Shown here: positions 18,698 through 25,851 of the stretch, piece after piece
Numbering within the stretch: the first letter of the stretch is position 1
How the letters are laid out: every line of letters starts with the position of its first letter
From: an uncultured Oscillospiraceae bacterium
GTDB taxonomy: Bacteria; Bacillota; Clostridia; Oscillospirales; Oscillospiraceae
Direction: 5' to 3'
Length of the DNA: 64,000 nt
Assembly (NCBI GenBank): GCA_947629915.1
Contig: CANRFN010000004.1
Coordinates: 47,525-111,524, forward strand
Made by a program: the position numbers and the translations under genes
The notes under the pieces: generated by a model
What the model was told of the DNA's origin: nothing
Databases searched by the model: none
Seen by the model: only the letters and a program-made list of their open reading frames with translations

Positions 18698-19557
18698 AAC
18701 TCTGCCTCTTTTCCGCCCAGAATATCGCACCCAGTAAAGTAAGCGTTGCCTGAAATAATGACGATGCAACAGATCGCCGCACATACAGCGGCGCCATGGC
18801 CCGGTACAACCCCATTCTGGATCACATCGGATGTCCGCATGGCCATTGCGTAGTTTCCAACCAAGATAGGCGAGGTATGTACTGCAGACAATGTCAATAT
18901 GGAAAGCGAGACCAAAAAGCCTGCAATTGGATGCAGCACGAATGACAACAGCAGCTGGATGAGGTTCAAAGTGACAGCAACACAAATCGTCATGCAGCAG
19001 AACCGGCCTATGAACTCCACCGGGGTATAGGATATTTCTTTTGAAAAATATGGTATTTCTCGGAAGAGTGCAGGCGTGAGGACTGGCGTATTGTTTAGAG
19101 ACAGCGCATTACCGTTCCATACGCAAACCACACAGACAACCATAAAACCCAGCAAAAATTGAATCATCGTGGTCAATACTACCCAGATGACTTTAGAGAA
19201 CCACCAAAGTGATCTGCTGTTGATTCTCAACATCACCTGTTCTCCATAGCGTTCAAGATCCTGTGTTGGATACAGGAATACCGCCAGTGCACTGGCAGCA
19301 AATATCGCAATCCAAAGCACGGGAAGCTGAAACCCAAACAGATTCGATACCAGATCAAGCGGTGCACAGCCACTGAACAAGAACACGAAATAGTCTGCAC
19401 TCGAGACAGAAAGCCCCTCGATCGCATCCATCGCAATGCCCAGAAAGGCTCCTGCATACAGTGCTTCTACAAGAAAGACGGCCAGGGTCAGGAACATTCC
19501 CTTCCGATGCATTGTCCCATTTATAATATCATGTAGAACCACTTTATAGAACTTCAT
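18694..19557 (-). CDS. ABC-2-like permease subunit, second
   Basis: A 287-residue protein with about six hydrophobic segments (for example residues 22-43, 70-92, 127-149, 185-209, 212-230, 250-270). No soluble domain. It overlaps the first permease by 14 bp and the ATPase by 4 bp, so the three are translated together. Similar in size and layout to the 280-residue partner, but not obviously close in sequence; together they would form a heterodimeric channel. Confidence 0.75.
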   Translation of the reverse strand: MKFYKVVLHDIINGTMHRKGMFLTLAVFLVEALYAGAFLGIAMDAIEGLSVSSADYFVFLFSGCAPLDLVSNLFGFQLPVLWIAIFAASALAVFLYPTQDLERYGEQVMLRINSRSLWWFSKVIWVVLTTMIQFLLGFMVVCVVCVWNGNALSLNNTPVLTPALFREIPYFSKEISYTPVEFIGRFCCMTICVAVTLNLIQLLLSFVLHPIAGFLVSLSILTLSAVHTSPILVGNYAMAMRTSDVIQNGVVPGHGAAVCAAICCIVIISGNAYFTGCDILGGKEAEL

Positions 19558-20386
19558 CGCGTGCTCCCATTACAATTGCAATCAAACCCGAGACAGCAGT
19601 GAAACCTGCGATCCACCCATAAACCACCCATATTGGATTTGGCCACATATCCACCGCACAAAGTAATTTGAAGGGGGAGCGCTCCATGGTCATGTCAGTT
19701 CCACCAATTCCAAGCAAATATACACCCATGTCAATTGCAAGGAACAACGCAAACGGTACCGTGATAACGGTAAGCGTCCTCTGTGTAAAGAAAGAAACGC
19801 AGAAGGCAATAGAGGCAATGGCACCTCCCCAAAAGAAATCCGTTATGATGGCGCAGAATGAAAAGAGCCACGGATTGGAATAGTATATTTGTCCCAGAAA
19901 GGAGTCCTGATTGATGGGAACCAGCATATTCAACACAGAAGGCTGCTCCACTGGACAAATCAAAGCATTTCCCAGGAGATTCAGCAGCAGGGGGATGGCA
20001 ACAACCAGCCCCCCTGCTGTATATGTTACAATGTACTTGGACAAATAGTACTTCCGTTTCGACACCCGTGTCAGAACGGAGGCAATATATCCACTCTTTC
20101 TCTCCGAAAGGAATGACCAGCCATACGCTGTGGCAGGCAGGATTGGAAAGATAAAGAAGAACCAAATCGTGCCAGTCGATGCCAAATTTACACTAATCCA
20201 GCGAACAAACAGACTTATTCCGGCATAACCGCGATGAAGTAAATCTGCTGTTGGTGTTGCCTTCATCACCCAAAGTACATTTTCAACAATGTTTATGCTG
20301 GAAATACAGCACCCAATGCCTACAACTGTCCAAAATAACCAGCTATGGAAAACTTTCCTATATTCATCCTTCAATATCCTTCTCAT
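19544..20386 (-). CDS. ABC-2-like permease subunit, first
   Basis: A 280-residue membrane protein with about six hydrophobic segments and the typical opening RRILKDEYRKVFHSWLFW, a cytoplasmic amphipathic stretch before the first helix as in ABC-2 and bacitracin/lantibiotic-type exporters. Charged loop LSERKSGYIASVLTRVSKRKYY after the second helix also fits. I start it at the ATG at 20386 rather than a TTG at 20401. It follows the 234-residue hypothetical gene by 61 bp. Confidence 0.75.
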   Translation of the reverse strand: MRRILKDEYRKVFHSWLFWTVVGIGCCISSINIVENVLWVMKATPTADLLHRGYAGISLFVRWISVNLASTGTIWFFFIFPILPATAYGWSFLSERKSGYIASVLTRVSKRKYYLSKYIVTYTAGGLVVAIPLLLNLLGNALICPVEQPSVLNMLVPINQDSFLGQIYYSNPWLFSFCAIITDFFWGGAIASIAFCVSFFTQRTLTVITVPFALFLAIDMGVYLLGIGGTDMTMERSPFKLLCAVDMWPNPIWVVYGWIAGFTAVSGLIAIVMGARDEVL

Positions 20387-20447
20387 AACAACAGCTCTCA
20401 ATCCAAAACAAGCTTTTTTCAGTGCTTCTTTAAACAGCCAGCCGCTA

Positions 20448-21152
20448 CTAGTTCAAACTAACAAAGCTTAGCTTGTTCAATTCACCGCTGCTGTAATTCG
20501 TGCACAGGAATAATTCCTCCGAGATAGCTCCATTTGGTTTATAGAAGTAGCCAACCCGGAACGAGATCTCCTCACCGTTCGCCAGCTGAAACGCCAGCGA
20601 CCCTTCAGGTCGCTCCCCAAGTTCGCTGAAATAATCCGGTGTGGATCCGATTACCATGATCGTGTTTCCCCGTTTGCTATACCCAGTTACAGGTTTCACA
20701 AACCAAAACAGAGAATCAGCACGGAACAGGTCTCCTCTTAAATATTCGCTGCCAATTGCGTCTTCATTTTTCACTTTGACATCCAGAACCAAAAAACAGA
20801 CACCATCCATCAAATCGCCGGTATTCAGATCCAACCATCCGTTTTCTATAATATCATCCTCTTCTATTTTTGCAGCTTCAACGCTTTCATAAACCGTTGC
20901 TCTTGTAATTTCAACTGTCAATTCTCCAGATTTCAGGTTCCGGAGGACCTTAAGTTTAACCGGAATTCCATCGCACTCACTTAGTAGCTTTGAAAGATCT
21001 TCCCAATCGCTCTTCTCCAGTGGCAAATCCTCTGGTTCGTTTCTCAGCAGCAGCGAATCCAGCCCCATGTTTTGTATGGCATACAAGACGATCATCAAAG
21101 CAAGCAGCAACCATCCACAAATTGTTAGCCCAATTTTCAGTGTTTTTTTCAT
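20448..21152 (-). CDS. Membrane-anchored hypothetical protein in exporter operon
   Basis: A 234-residue protein with an N-terminal membrane anchor (about residues 5-27) and an extracytoplasmic remainder. Near residues 105-190 are short strands such as GVCFLVLDVKVKN and FWFVKPVTGYSKRGN, suggesting a beta-rich fold. No family recognised. The ATG at 21152 follows GAGGAC. It sits between the secreted 165-residue protein (63 bp upstream) and the permeases, so it likely serves the same exporter or its immunity function. Confidence 0.6.
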   Translation of the reverse strand: MKKTLKIGLTICGWLLLALMIVLYAIQNMGLDSLLLRNEPEDLPLEKSDWEDLSKLLSECDGIPVKLKVLRNLKSGELTVEITRATVYESVEAAKIEEDDIIENGWLDLNTGDLMDGVCFLVLDVKVKNEDAIGSEYLRGDLFRADSLFWFVKPVTGYSKRGNTIMVIGSTPDYFSELGERPEGSLAFQLANGEEISFRVGYFYKPNGAISEELFLCTNYSSGELNKLSFVSLN

Positions 21153-21215
21153 GTCCGTCCTCGTCCGATATTTTTTCAACAACATCGAGACATTCAACTA
21201 ACTCTGTCTAAACGC

Positions 21216-21713
21216 TTAAGGCTCCTCATTTGTTGCATATGGAATACTTTCGCTTGTACAATCCGGACTCCAGTAACCCGAAATATCGCTGTTAATAATT
21301 AACTGAGATTTGAACCCAAGCCGAGCAAGACTGTAACCGCCTCTTTTGACCCGATTCGCGATTTGGCGTTGATAAGTCGCTCGAATAGTACCATCCTGCA
21401 CATACACTTGCTCAACATCTGTCCCATTCTTGAGCTCCGTGCAGTTGACCCAGTCTCCGTTATTCGAATTTCCACCTTGGACCTGAACTCTTACCCAACC
21501 GATCTGACTACGTTCTACCCAAACATATGCGCCGCTAGAGTTGTCCTTTGTCCGCCCATCTGTATACGTGTATCCAAAGAAGTTCACATTCATTTCAAAT
21601 GTGGTGTCTGTAGTGTTGTTCATTGCAATGGGTGCAACAGCTCCTGCAGATAGAAGCAAAAGCTGAACCACGATCACAAAGCACACCCCGACTGCCTTGA
21701 TCAATTTTTTCAC
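21216..21713 (-). CDS. Secreted beta-rich protein (DUF2712-like)
   Basis: A 165-residue exported protein. It has a clear Sec signal peptide (KKLIKAVGVCFVIVVQ, with likely cleavage after GAVA) and a mature part with alternating polar/aromatic residues ending LINSDISGYWSPDCTSE. The GYW-S-P-D ending and size recall DUF2712-type secreted proteins found next to ABC exporters; this is by pattern only. I use the GTG at 21713, seven bases after GGAGG. It is the probable cargo or a partner of the exporter encoded just downstream. Confidence 0.65.
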   Translation of the reverse strand: MKKLIKAVGVCFVIVVQLLLLSAGAVAPIAMNNTTDTTFEMNVNFFGYTYTDGRTKDNSSGAYVWVERSQIGWVRVQVQGGNSNNGDWVNCTELKNGTDVEQVYVQDGTIRATYQRQIANRVKRGGYSLARLGFKSQLIINSDISGYWSPDCTSESIPYATNEEP

Positions 21714-21782
21714 GACAATACCTCCGATTAAATCAAGTTTGAATTTGCACTGCTTCGACATCACATCAGCACCAGCTCTTTT

Positions 21783-21899
21783 TTATGCGTCACCGCAAAA
21801 TTCATATTCTTCATCAGATCTAATAGCTGTGTAGTTATGTTTTTGCATCAGACAATTATCTGGCATCGAACAGTTCGCGCACATAAGATAGCTATGCAT
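21783..21899 (-). CDS. Small Cys-rich protein (38 residues), first gene of exporter operon
   Basis: A short reading frame with a textbook ribosome site, AAAGGAGGGGAT directly before the ATG. It has four cysteines (C7, C10, C16, C35), opening MHSYLMCANCSMPDNCLMQ and ending YEFCGDA. The CxxC pair plus later His21 and Cys35 could bind zinc, or it could be a ribosomally made peptide precursor handled by the exporter downstream. It lies 69 bp ahead of the secreted-protein gene. No leader/core boundary or modifying enzyme is visible, so its role is open. Confidence 0.55.
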   Translation of the reverse strand: MHSYLMCANCSMPDNCLMQKHNYTAIRSDEEYEFCGDA

Positions 21900-21944
21900 A
21901 TCCCCTCCTTTGATTTTACCAAGATCAATATATTGTTTTTCCTT

Positions 21945-22001
21945 TTATCGCCTCCTGATTCGCATCTAATGATACATGTCACCAACGGGCGGTTTTACCA
22001 C
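21945..22001 (-). other. Micro-ORF/leader element, copy 1 (minus strand)
   Basis: On the minus strand GTG GTA AAA CCG CCC GTT GGT reads into GAC ATG TAT CAT TAG (VVKPPVGDMYH), followed by a second micro-frame MRIRRR that contains an AGGAGG. It matches the element at 24848-24898 in sequence and spacing (GTGGYAAAACCGSCC, then GACATGTAT, then GAATMAGGAGG). It lies just upstream of the 38-residue gene. The copy is also part of a hairpin (GCGGTTTT with AAAACCGC). Function unknown. Confidence 0.5.
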
Positions 22002-22120
22002 AGGGCAAAACCGCGAATTTTCTTTTGCGAAGGCTGCGCTATTCGAGCTTGCTTAACGCTCACCTATCAGAAGTTTTGGTCCTTCTTTGGGAATGCCGCT
22101 TTCGACATCAGATTTTCATT

Positions 22121-22150
22121 GTTGCAAAACAGCACTCTGGCGACATGTAA
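22121..22150 (+). other. Micro-ORF/leader element, copy 3 (plus strand)
   Basis: On the plus strand, GTTGCAAAACAGCACTCTGG runs into GCGACATGTAA (VAKQHSGDM, stop), followed by GGGAGGTGAG. Spacing between the AAAAC and GACATG parts is identical to the two minus-strand copies. It points toward the secreted-protein gene at 22430, although about 280 bp lie between. Confidence 0.4.
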
Positions 22151-22429
22151 TAACAGGGAGGTGAGATATAGATCGTCATTCATTGTATTGTAATGTGCCC
22201 ACCAGCTATTTTTGTCCATACCAGCTGCATCATCCGTCAAGATACATGCACAGGGAGCATTGATGGTTTGCCCAACTTGTTTAATTATCGCACTTATTTT
22301 ATTAAGAGACTACATTTTTTCAGAACGCATATATCTTTGCCATTCGATAAGACCGGCACAGTAATCAGTTCTGGCAATGAATGGTAATTCCATGCCATTA
22401 TCGGCCAGTCTATAATTGGAGGGATTTCT

Positions 22430-22882
22430 TTGTCGTATCATTTCTTTAAATTTGGTGTGTTTCACAAATTAATGCAATTCTTTTTGGTGCCGTTTTGTTT
22501 TATATTTTTGTGCAACATAAATGTGGGCATTACCGAGACGCGAGAAAGCAAACAGATTGAGAGCTGTTATGCCGTCGTGCAGAAGCTGGATGATCGTTTG
22601 CTAGCAGTATATTTTTCTATACAAGCAACAGGGGAAATGGATATCCTTGGGGCTAGCAGCATTTCTATTGAACGTTTTGATGGATCGAAATGGGTCAACG
22701 AATATACCTATACATCTAAGGACACCCCAACTATGCAAACTGAGAATGATGACTACTATGATTATTATCTGCCCTACTCCCCTCTTTTTCCGGATGCCGA
22801 ATATCGTGCAGCAATAACATTTTATGCGCAAAGTTCATGGGGAACAAGTACCTATGTCGTACATACAAGCTCAACTCGCTAA
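22430..22882 (+). CDS. Secreted hypothetical protein (DUF6147-like)
   Basis: A 150-residue exported protein starting at a TTG five bases after GGAGGGA. An N-terminal hydrophobic segment (MQFFLVPFCFIFLCNIN) acts as signal or anchor. The rest is beta-rich, with ILGASSISIERFDGSKWVN and a tail AITFYAQSSWGTSTYVVHT that resembles small secreted proteins of Clostridia in the DUF6147 style; the match is by eye only. It is divergent from the exporter operon and may share its regulation or export route. Confidence 0.6.
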   Translation: MSYHFFKFGVFHKLMQFFLVPFCFIFLCNINVGITETRESKQIESCYAVVQKLDDRLLAVYFSIQATGEMDILGASSISIERFDGSKWVNEYTYTSKDTPTMQTENDDYYDYYLPYSPLFPDAEYRAAITFYAQSSWGTSTYVVHTSSTR

Positions 22883-23188
22883 GACAAAAGCGCTGGTTTT
22901 AAGTGATTTGTGGATTTACCAACATTTATACGGTCCGAGTTGGGACCGTATAAAAAATGACGGCACCATTTGCAAAGCTTGCAAAATGATGGCCGTCAGA
23001 GGCACCTGAATATGAAATTTGGGCATACTAAAGAAAACCCCACCCTGGCTTTTAAACGAGTCCTGTCGGCTTCTGTTGCATTTTGCTTCTGTATATTGAT
23101 GTTTCCAATATATAGGAGAACTATGTAGTGCACTATCATTTTACACTTTGTGTAATTTTTATCGCCGGTTTCAGCAATATCTTCTCAG
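22883..23188. other. Intergenic region between convergent units
   Basis: About 305 AT-rich bases holding the terminator above and a second perfect 9-bp hairpin (ATACGGTCC, 22928-22936, with 22943-22951) lacking a T-run on either strand. A frame of 38 codons from 23012 has no ribosome site; I see no gene. Confidence 0.5.
22951..22998 (-). terminator. Terminator of the sigma/anti-sigma operon
   Basis: An imperfect long stem (TGACGGC...GCCGTCA arms at 22958-22964 and 22992-22998, with further pairing inside). On the minus strand it is followed by ATTTTTTA. It lies about 190 bp beyond the last gene of the operon. Confidence 0.65.
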
Positions 23189-23497
23189 TTACATCTCCAT
23201 GCTGAGAATTCGATAAATCCCTATGAGCATAAAAAGCACACTAATCGCCCAGCAGATCCCTGCACAACCCACAATCAGGGGATTGATCCCGGAGAGATAG
23301 ACATCGCCGCTCCCCACAAACAGTGAGCAGATGAAAAACACGAAGCAGGCCAGCAAGGCATACTGCTGCCGATAGAACCACATGGCTGCAGTGGGTTCCG
23401 TGCGCTTGATGAGCGTCCGCCCAGCAAAGAAGCTGAGGGTAAAGACAAGGGCAAATCCAACCAGGATCAGGAGAAAGACTTCACTTTCCATTGCCAT
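23189..23497 (-). CDS. Small membrane protein, paralogue B
   Basis: A 102-residue protein with three hydrophobic segments (about 6-27, 47-65, 75-97). It shares with the 111-residue product just upstream the pattern LWFY/MWFYRQQYALLACFVFF, then VGCAGICWAISVLFML, so the two are tandem paralogues. The ATG at 23497 follows GAGGAGGTG. It is the last gene of a sigma/anti-sigma operon and could act in sensing or resistance. Family not recognised. Confidence 0.7.
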   Translation of the reverse strand: MAMESEVFLLILVGFALVFTLSFFAGRTLIKRTEPTAAMWFYRQQYALLACFVFFICSLFVGSGDVYLSGINPLIVGCAGICWAISVLFMLIGIYRILSMEM

Positions 23498-23511
23498 ATA
23501 AAAGCACCTCC

Positions 23512-23847
23512 TCATGCTTTTCCATCATTTTGCTTTTTGCGCAGCAAAAAGCAAAACCCAGCCACCATACAGACCATGCTGATCGCCCACAAGATGCCGG
23601 CACACCCAATGCGTACAGAATTGGTCTCCGCCATGTACCCGAGCAGTTCGCTCTCGGAAAAGGGGCCTGCCATGATGCGGTAGAAGAAATAGAAACATCC
23701 GGTGAGGGCTGCAAGCTGCACGTAGAACCACAAAATGGCAGGTCTCTTGTATCGGACTAGAAAGACAGCGAGGGTAATCGCTGCAACAGCTGCAATGAGC
23801 ACAAACCCACACAGAAAGAAGCGAGGAACTACATTGTTCAACGGCAT
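23512..23847 (-). CDS. Small membrane protein, paralogue A
   Basis: A 111-residue protein with three predicted membrane segments (about 9-31, 40-58, 80-103). Segments AILWFYVQLAALTGCFYFFY and RIGCAGILWAISMVCMVAGF align with its downstream paralogue. The ATG at 23847 follows AAAGGAATGA. It lies 51 bp after the anti-sigma factor gene and 14 bp before its paralogue. Confidence 0.7.
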   Translation of the reverse strand: MPLNNVVPRFFLCGFVLIAAVAAITLAVFLVRYKRPAILWFYVQLAALTGCFYFFYRIMAGPFSESELLGYMAETNSVRIGCAGILWAISMVCMVAGFCFLLRKKQNDGKA

Positions 23848-23898
23848 AAAAATCATTCCTTTGATCATGATAATCTAGTGATTCAAGCACTTCAAACA

Positions 23899-24843
23899 CT
23901 ATTCTGCCATAGATTGCGCAATTTCAATCAAAACTTCTTTTTCCGGTGCAGCAATATAGCATTCATAGTGATCCGCAACCCACGCTAATGTGTAGTTAGC
24001 TTCGTTCTCAACGAGATAAAATGTTGTATTTCCTTTTTGAATTTGTTCTACTGCCGTCCCATTCTTTTGAACTTGATTTTGAGGTTCGTCTGTATATCTC
24101 ATGATGGTATAATGCATACTCTCCTCGCCCTTTTTCAAGCTCGCATGAATCGTAAAGATTGCCATATTGTCAATATCGGTCACGGAAACTTCTGTCGTTA
24201 CATAGCCTTCCGGGAACTGCTTTGGTGCAACCAGTTCTGTGATTTCATAAGCGTTCAATGCATCCTGTAAGGTGGAAAAGGTATCTCTGTCCAGCATGCC
24301 ACCACCGTTGTTCAGCTCGTCACCATTGCTGTTCTCACCTGGTTCACTGGCGTAAGGCTCCTCTTGCGGGCCATCGCCGCGAATCGGGCCAAAACTAAAG
24401 ACCTGTTCTGTCCATTGAGCGAGTGCGCCGAACACATCAAGCCCGGCAGCTTGCGCCGTGATCATACCGCCTAAAATACACAGAATGCTGACGGCTGCAA
24501 CGATACCGGTACGCAGGAGGCGCTGGTGTTTAGCAGGTCGCTTTGCAGAAGCTGAAACTGCAGACACACCCGAATCTGGCAAGGCACTGCGCAACATCTG
24601 TTGGAAGCCGGCATAGGCCGTCTCGGTATCCGGCGTTTCTGGCATCGGTGCCTTGCGATCCAGAGCATCCAAATAGGCGTCAATCACAGCCGCATTATAA
24701 GTCTCTTCTGACATGGATTCCAGAGCAGCTTCCATCGCCTCTGCCACTTCGGCGGCAGACAGTGCATCCAAGTCTTTCGGTAATTCGACACAGCCATTTG
24801 GTAAATTCGGCTTGTTGGCACCGCTCATATGAGCGTCTGACAT
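23899..24843 (-). CDS. Anti-sigma factor-like membrane protein with DUF4367-like C-terminal domain
   Basis: A 314-residue single-pass protein. The N-terminal cytoplasmic part (about 1-108) is acidic and helical, as expected for sigma binding. A membrane segment GIVAAVSILCILGGMITAQAAG follows near 112-133. The outer part has an acidic Gly/Asn linker and a C-terminal beta domain with LVAPKQFPEGYVTTEVSV and VADHYECYIAAPEKEVLIEIAQSM, like the DUF4367 sensory domain. It lies 89 bp downstream of an ECF sigma gene, a genuine sigma/anti-sigma arrangement. The ATG at 24843 follows AAGGAGGAAGAGGTG. Signal sensed unknown. Confidence 0.8.
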   Translation of the reverse strand: MSDAHMSGANKPNLPNGCVELPKDLDALSAAEVAEAMEAALESMSEETYNAAVIDAYLDALDRKAPMPETPDTETAYAGFQQMLRSALPDSGVSAVSASAKRPAKHQRLLRTGIVAAVSILCILGGMITAQAAGLDVFGALAQWTEQVFSFGPIRGDGPQEEPYASEPGENSNGDELNNGGGMLDRDTFSTLQDALNAYEITELVAPKQFPEGYVTTEVSVTDIDNMAIFTIHASLKKGEESMHYTIMRYTDEPQNQVQKNGTAVEQIQKGNTTFYLVENEANYTLAWVADHYECYIAAPEKEVLIEIAQSMAE

Positions 24844-24847
24844 GATT

Positions 24848-24898
24848 TCACCTCTTCCTCCTTATTCTATACATGTCGCTTGAGGCCGGTTTTGCCAC
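24848..24898 (-). CDS. 16-residue micro-ORF between sigma and anti-sigma genes (element copy 2)
   Basis: GTG start five bases after GGGAGGT, reading MAKPASSDMYRIRRKR, and ending in a TGA that overlaps the anti-sigma gene's ribosome site (AGAGGTGAAATC, then ATG). The arrangement predicts translational coupling. The sequence recurs as two related elements at 21945-22001 and 22121-22150. Very short, so a coding role is uncertain; it may instead be a conserved leader or control element. Confidence 0.45.
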   Translation of the reverse strand: MAKPASSDMYRIRRKR

Positions 24899-24932
24899 AG
24901 GCACCTCCCTAGATTTGCAGCGAAAAATCTCC

Positions 24933-25412
24933 TTACTGAGAGCTCTCCAAGATCTCTTTGCACCGTTTCAGGGAACGGGAGACGCGCATCCGGCACGCTT
25001 TCTCCGAAATTCCCAAACGGGATGCAATATCCGGGTAGTCCAGCTGCAGGGCATACCGCCAGATCAGGATCTCCCTGTCTGAGGCAGACAGCTGATATGG
25101 CAGGAGTTCCTCCAACGATCGGGGCTGGTCCTCTTTGGAGACATTGATCACTGATTCCAAAGGAATCTCCGGATGTCGTTCATACCGCCGCCGCTCATTT
25201 CGGGCCAGGTTGTACATGGTCACGGTGAGCCAGCCGCCCACTTTCGGGTGTGCCGTCAGCTCCTCATAGCGCACCACGGCAAGCAGAAACGTCTCTTGCA
25301 CCAGATCCTGTGCCATCTCCATGCTTCCGGTCAGACGATACGCCAAGCGGATCAGCTTTGGGTACTCCTGGTCAAACAGGCCGGATAGAAATGCGTCTCT
25401 CTGCTGCACCAT
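24933..25412 (-). CDS. ECF-type RNA polymerase sigma factor
   Basis: A 159-residue extracytoplasmic-function sigma factor. Region 2 is FDQEYPKLIRLAYRLTGSMEMAQDLVQETFL (about residues 13-43) with the core-binding DLVQETFL, and NLARNERRRYERH lies at its end. Region 4 is LSASDREILIWRYALQLDYPDIASRLGISEKACRMRVSRSLKRCK (about 109-153), a clear helix-turn-helix. The ATG at 25412 follows GAGGTG. It is the first gene of an operon with its anti-sigma factor and two small membrane proteins. Confidence 0.9.
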   Translation of the reverse strand: MVQQRDAFLSGLFDQEYPKLIRLAYRLTGSMEMAQDLVQETFLLAVVRYEELTAHPKVGGWLTVTMYNLARNERRRYERHPEIPLESVINVSKEDQPRSLEELLPYQLSASDREILIWRYALQLDYPDIASRLGISEKACRMRVSRSLKRCKEILESSQ

Positions 25413-25549
25413 GTTCACCTCTTTTTCGGTTCTTTGCCTAAATTTCATCTTTTGCTTTGGATGATTTTCTGAAGCAAGCACAGTGGCTCTGCAGGTACCC
25501 CATTTCAAAGCAATCCGCCATTGAAACTGGTATGCGGTTGGATATCACC

Positions 25550-25578
25550 ATTTTGCGCTACAATGCATTCATTGTCAA
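25550..25578 (-). promoter_or_regulatory. Promoter upstream of the ECF sigma gene
   Basis: On the minus strand TTGACA and CAAAAT lie 17 bp apart, giving a 5' leader of roughly 130 bases before the sigma gene. This is a housekeeping-type promoter; a sigma-dependent autoregulatory one was not identified. Confidence 0.55.
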
Positions 25579-25800
25579 GCACCAATTTCCATACGAGCCG
25601 ATCAGGTTGGAACGATATCGATGCAAAATCACAGGCGCATGCCGGAAGAAATTTGCCTTCCCCCCTGGCCACACCTTGTGCTTTTCCCAACGATATGCTA
25701 CACTGTGCCCGTCTGGCACGGCACACAAAGAGGCAGCAGTTCTCAACGCAGGCTGCACCTCATCTGAGCTCAGCCAGTGCAATTCCCGCTTTTGGGCAGT

Positions 25801-25828
25801 AAAATGCCCCGCCGTTACCTGCGGGGCA
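25801..25828 (-). terminator. Terminator of the coiled-coil gene
   Basis: Perfect 8-bp stem TGCCCCGC/GCGGGGCA (25805-25812 with 25821-25828); on the minus strand TTTT follows. Confidence 0.65.
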
Positions 25829-25851
25829 CGAATACAAGATTTGATACCGGC

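Larger units (their letters stand above)
21900..22429. other. AT-rich divergent intergenic region
   Basis: About 530 bp between the minus-strand exporter operon and the plus-strand secreted-protein gene. Besides the two micro-ORF elements I see no convincing gene; open frames here lack ribosome sites. It should hold the divergent promoters, but none matches consensus well. Confidence 0.5.
25413..25851. other. Intergenic region upstream of the sigma operon
   Basis: About 440 bp carrying the sigma promoter (25550-25578) and the terminator of the coiled-coil gene. Frames open on either strand lack ribosome sites; no gene seen. Confidence 0.5.

Noticed and set aside
21837..22387. Plus-strand frames of 118 and 64 codons in the AT-rich divergent region
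   Set aside because: No ribosome site and no similarity; the minus-strand 38-residue gene and micro-ORF elements explain the region better.
22824..23009. 61-codon frame after the secreted protein
   Set aside because: Starts inside the previous gene and spans the terminator hairpin; no ribosome site.
23012..23128. 38-codon frame with a signal-like hydrophobic stretch
   Set aside because: No Shine-Dalgarno sequence before the ATG and no operon context.
17377..25800. Possible integrative element with att repeats at tRNA-Arg
   Set aside because: No integrase and no second copy of the tRNA 3' end found by eye; kept only as an island suggestion.
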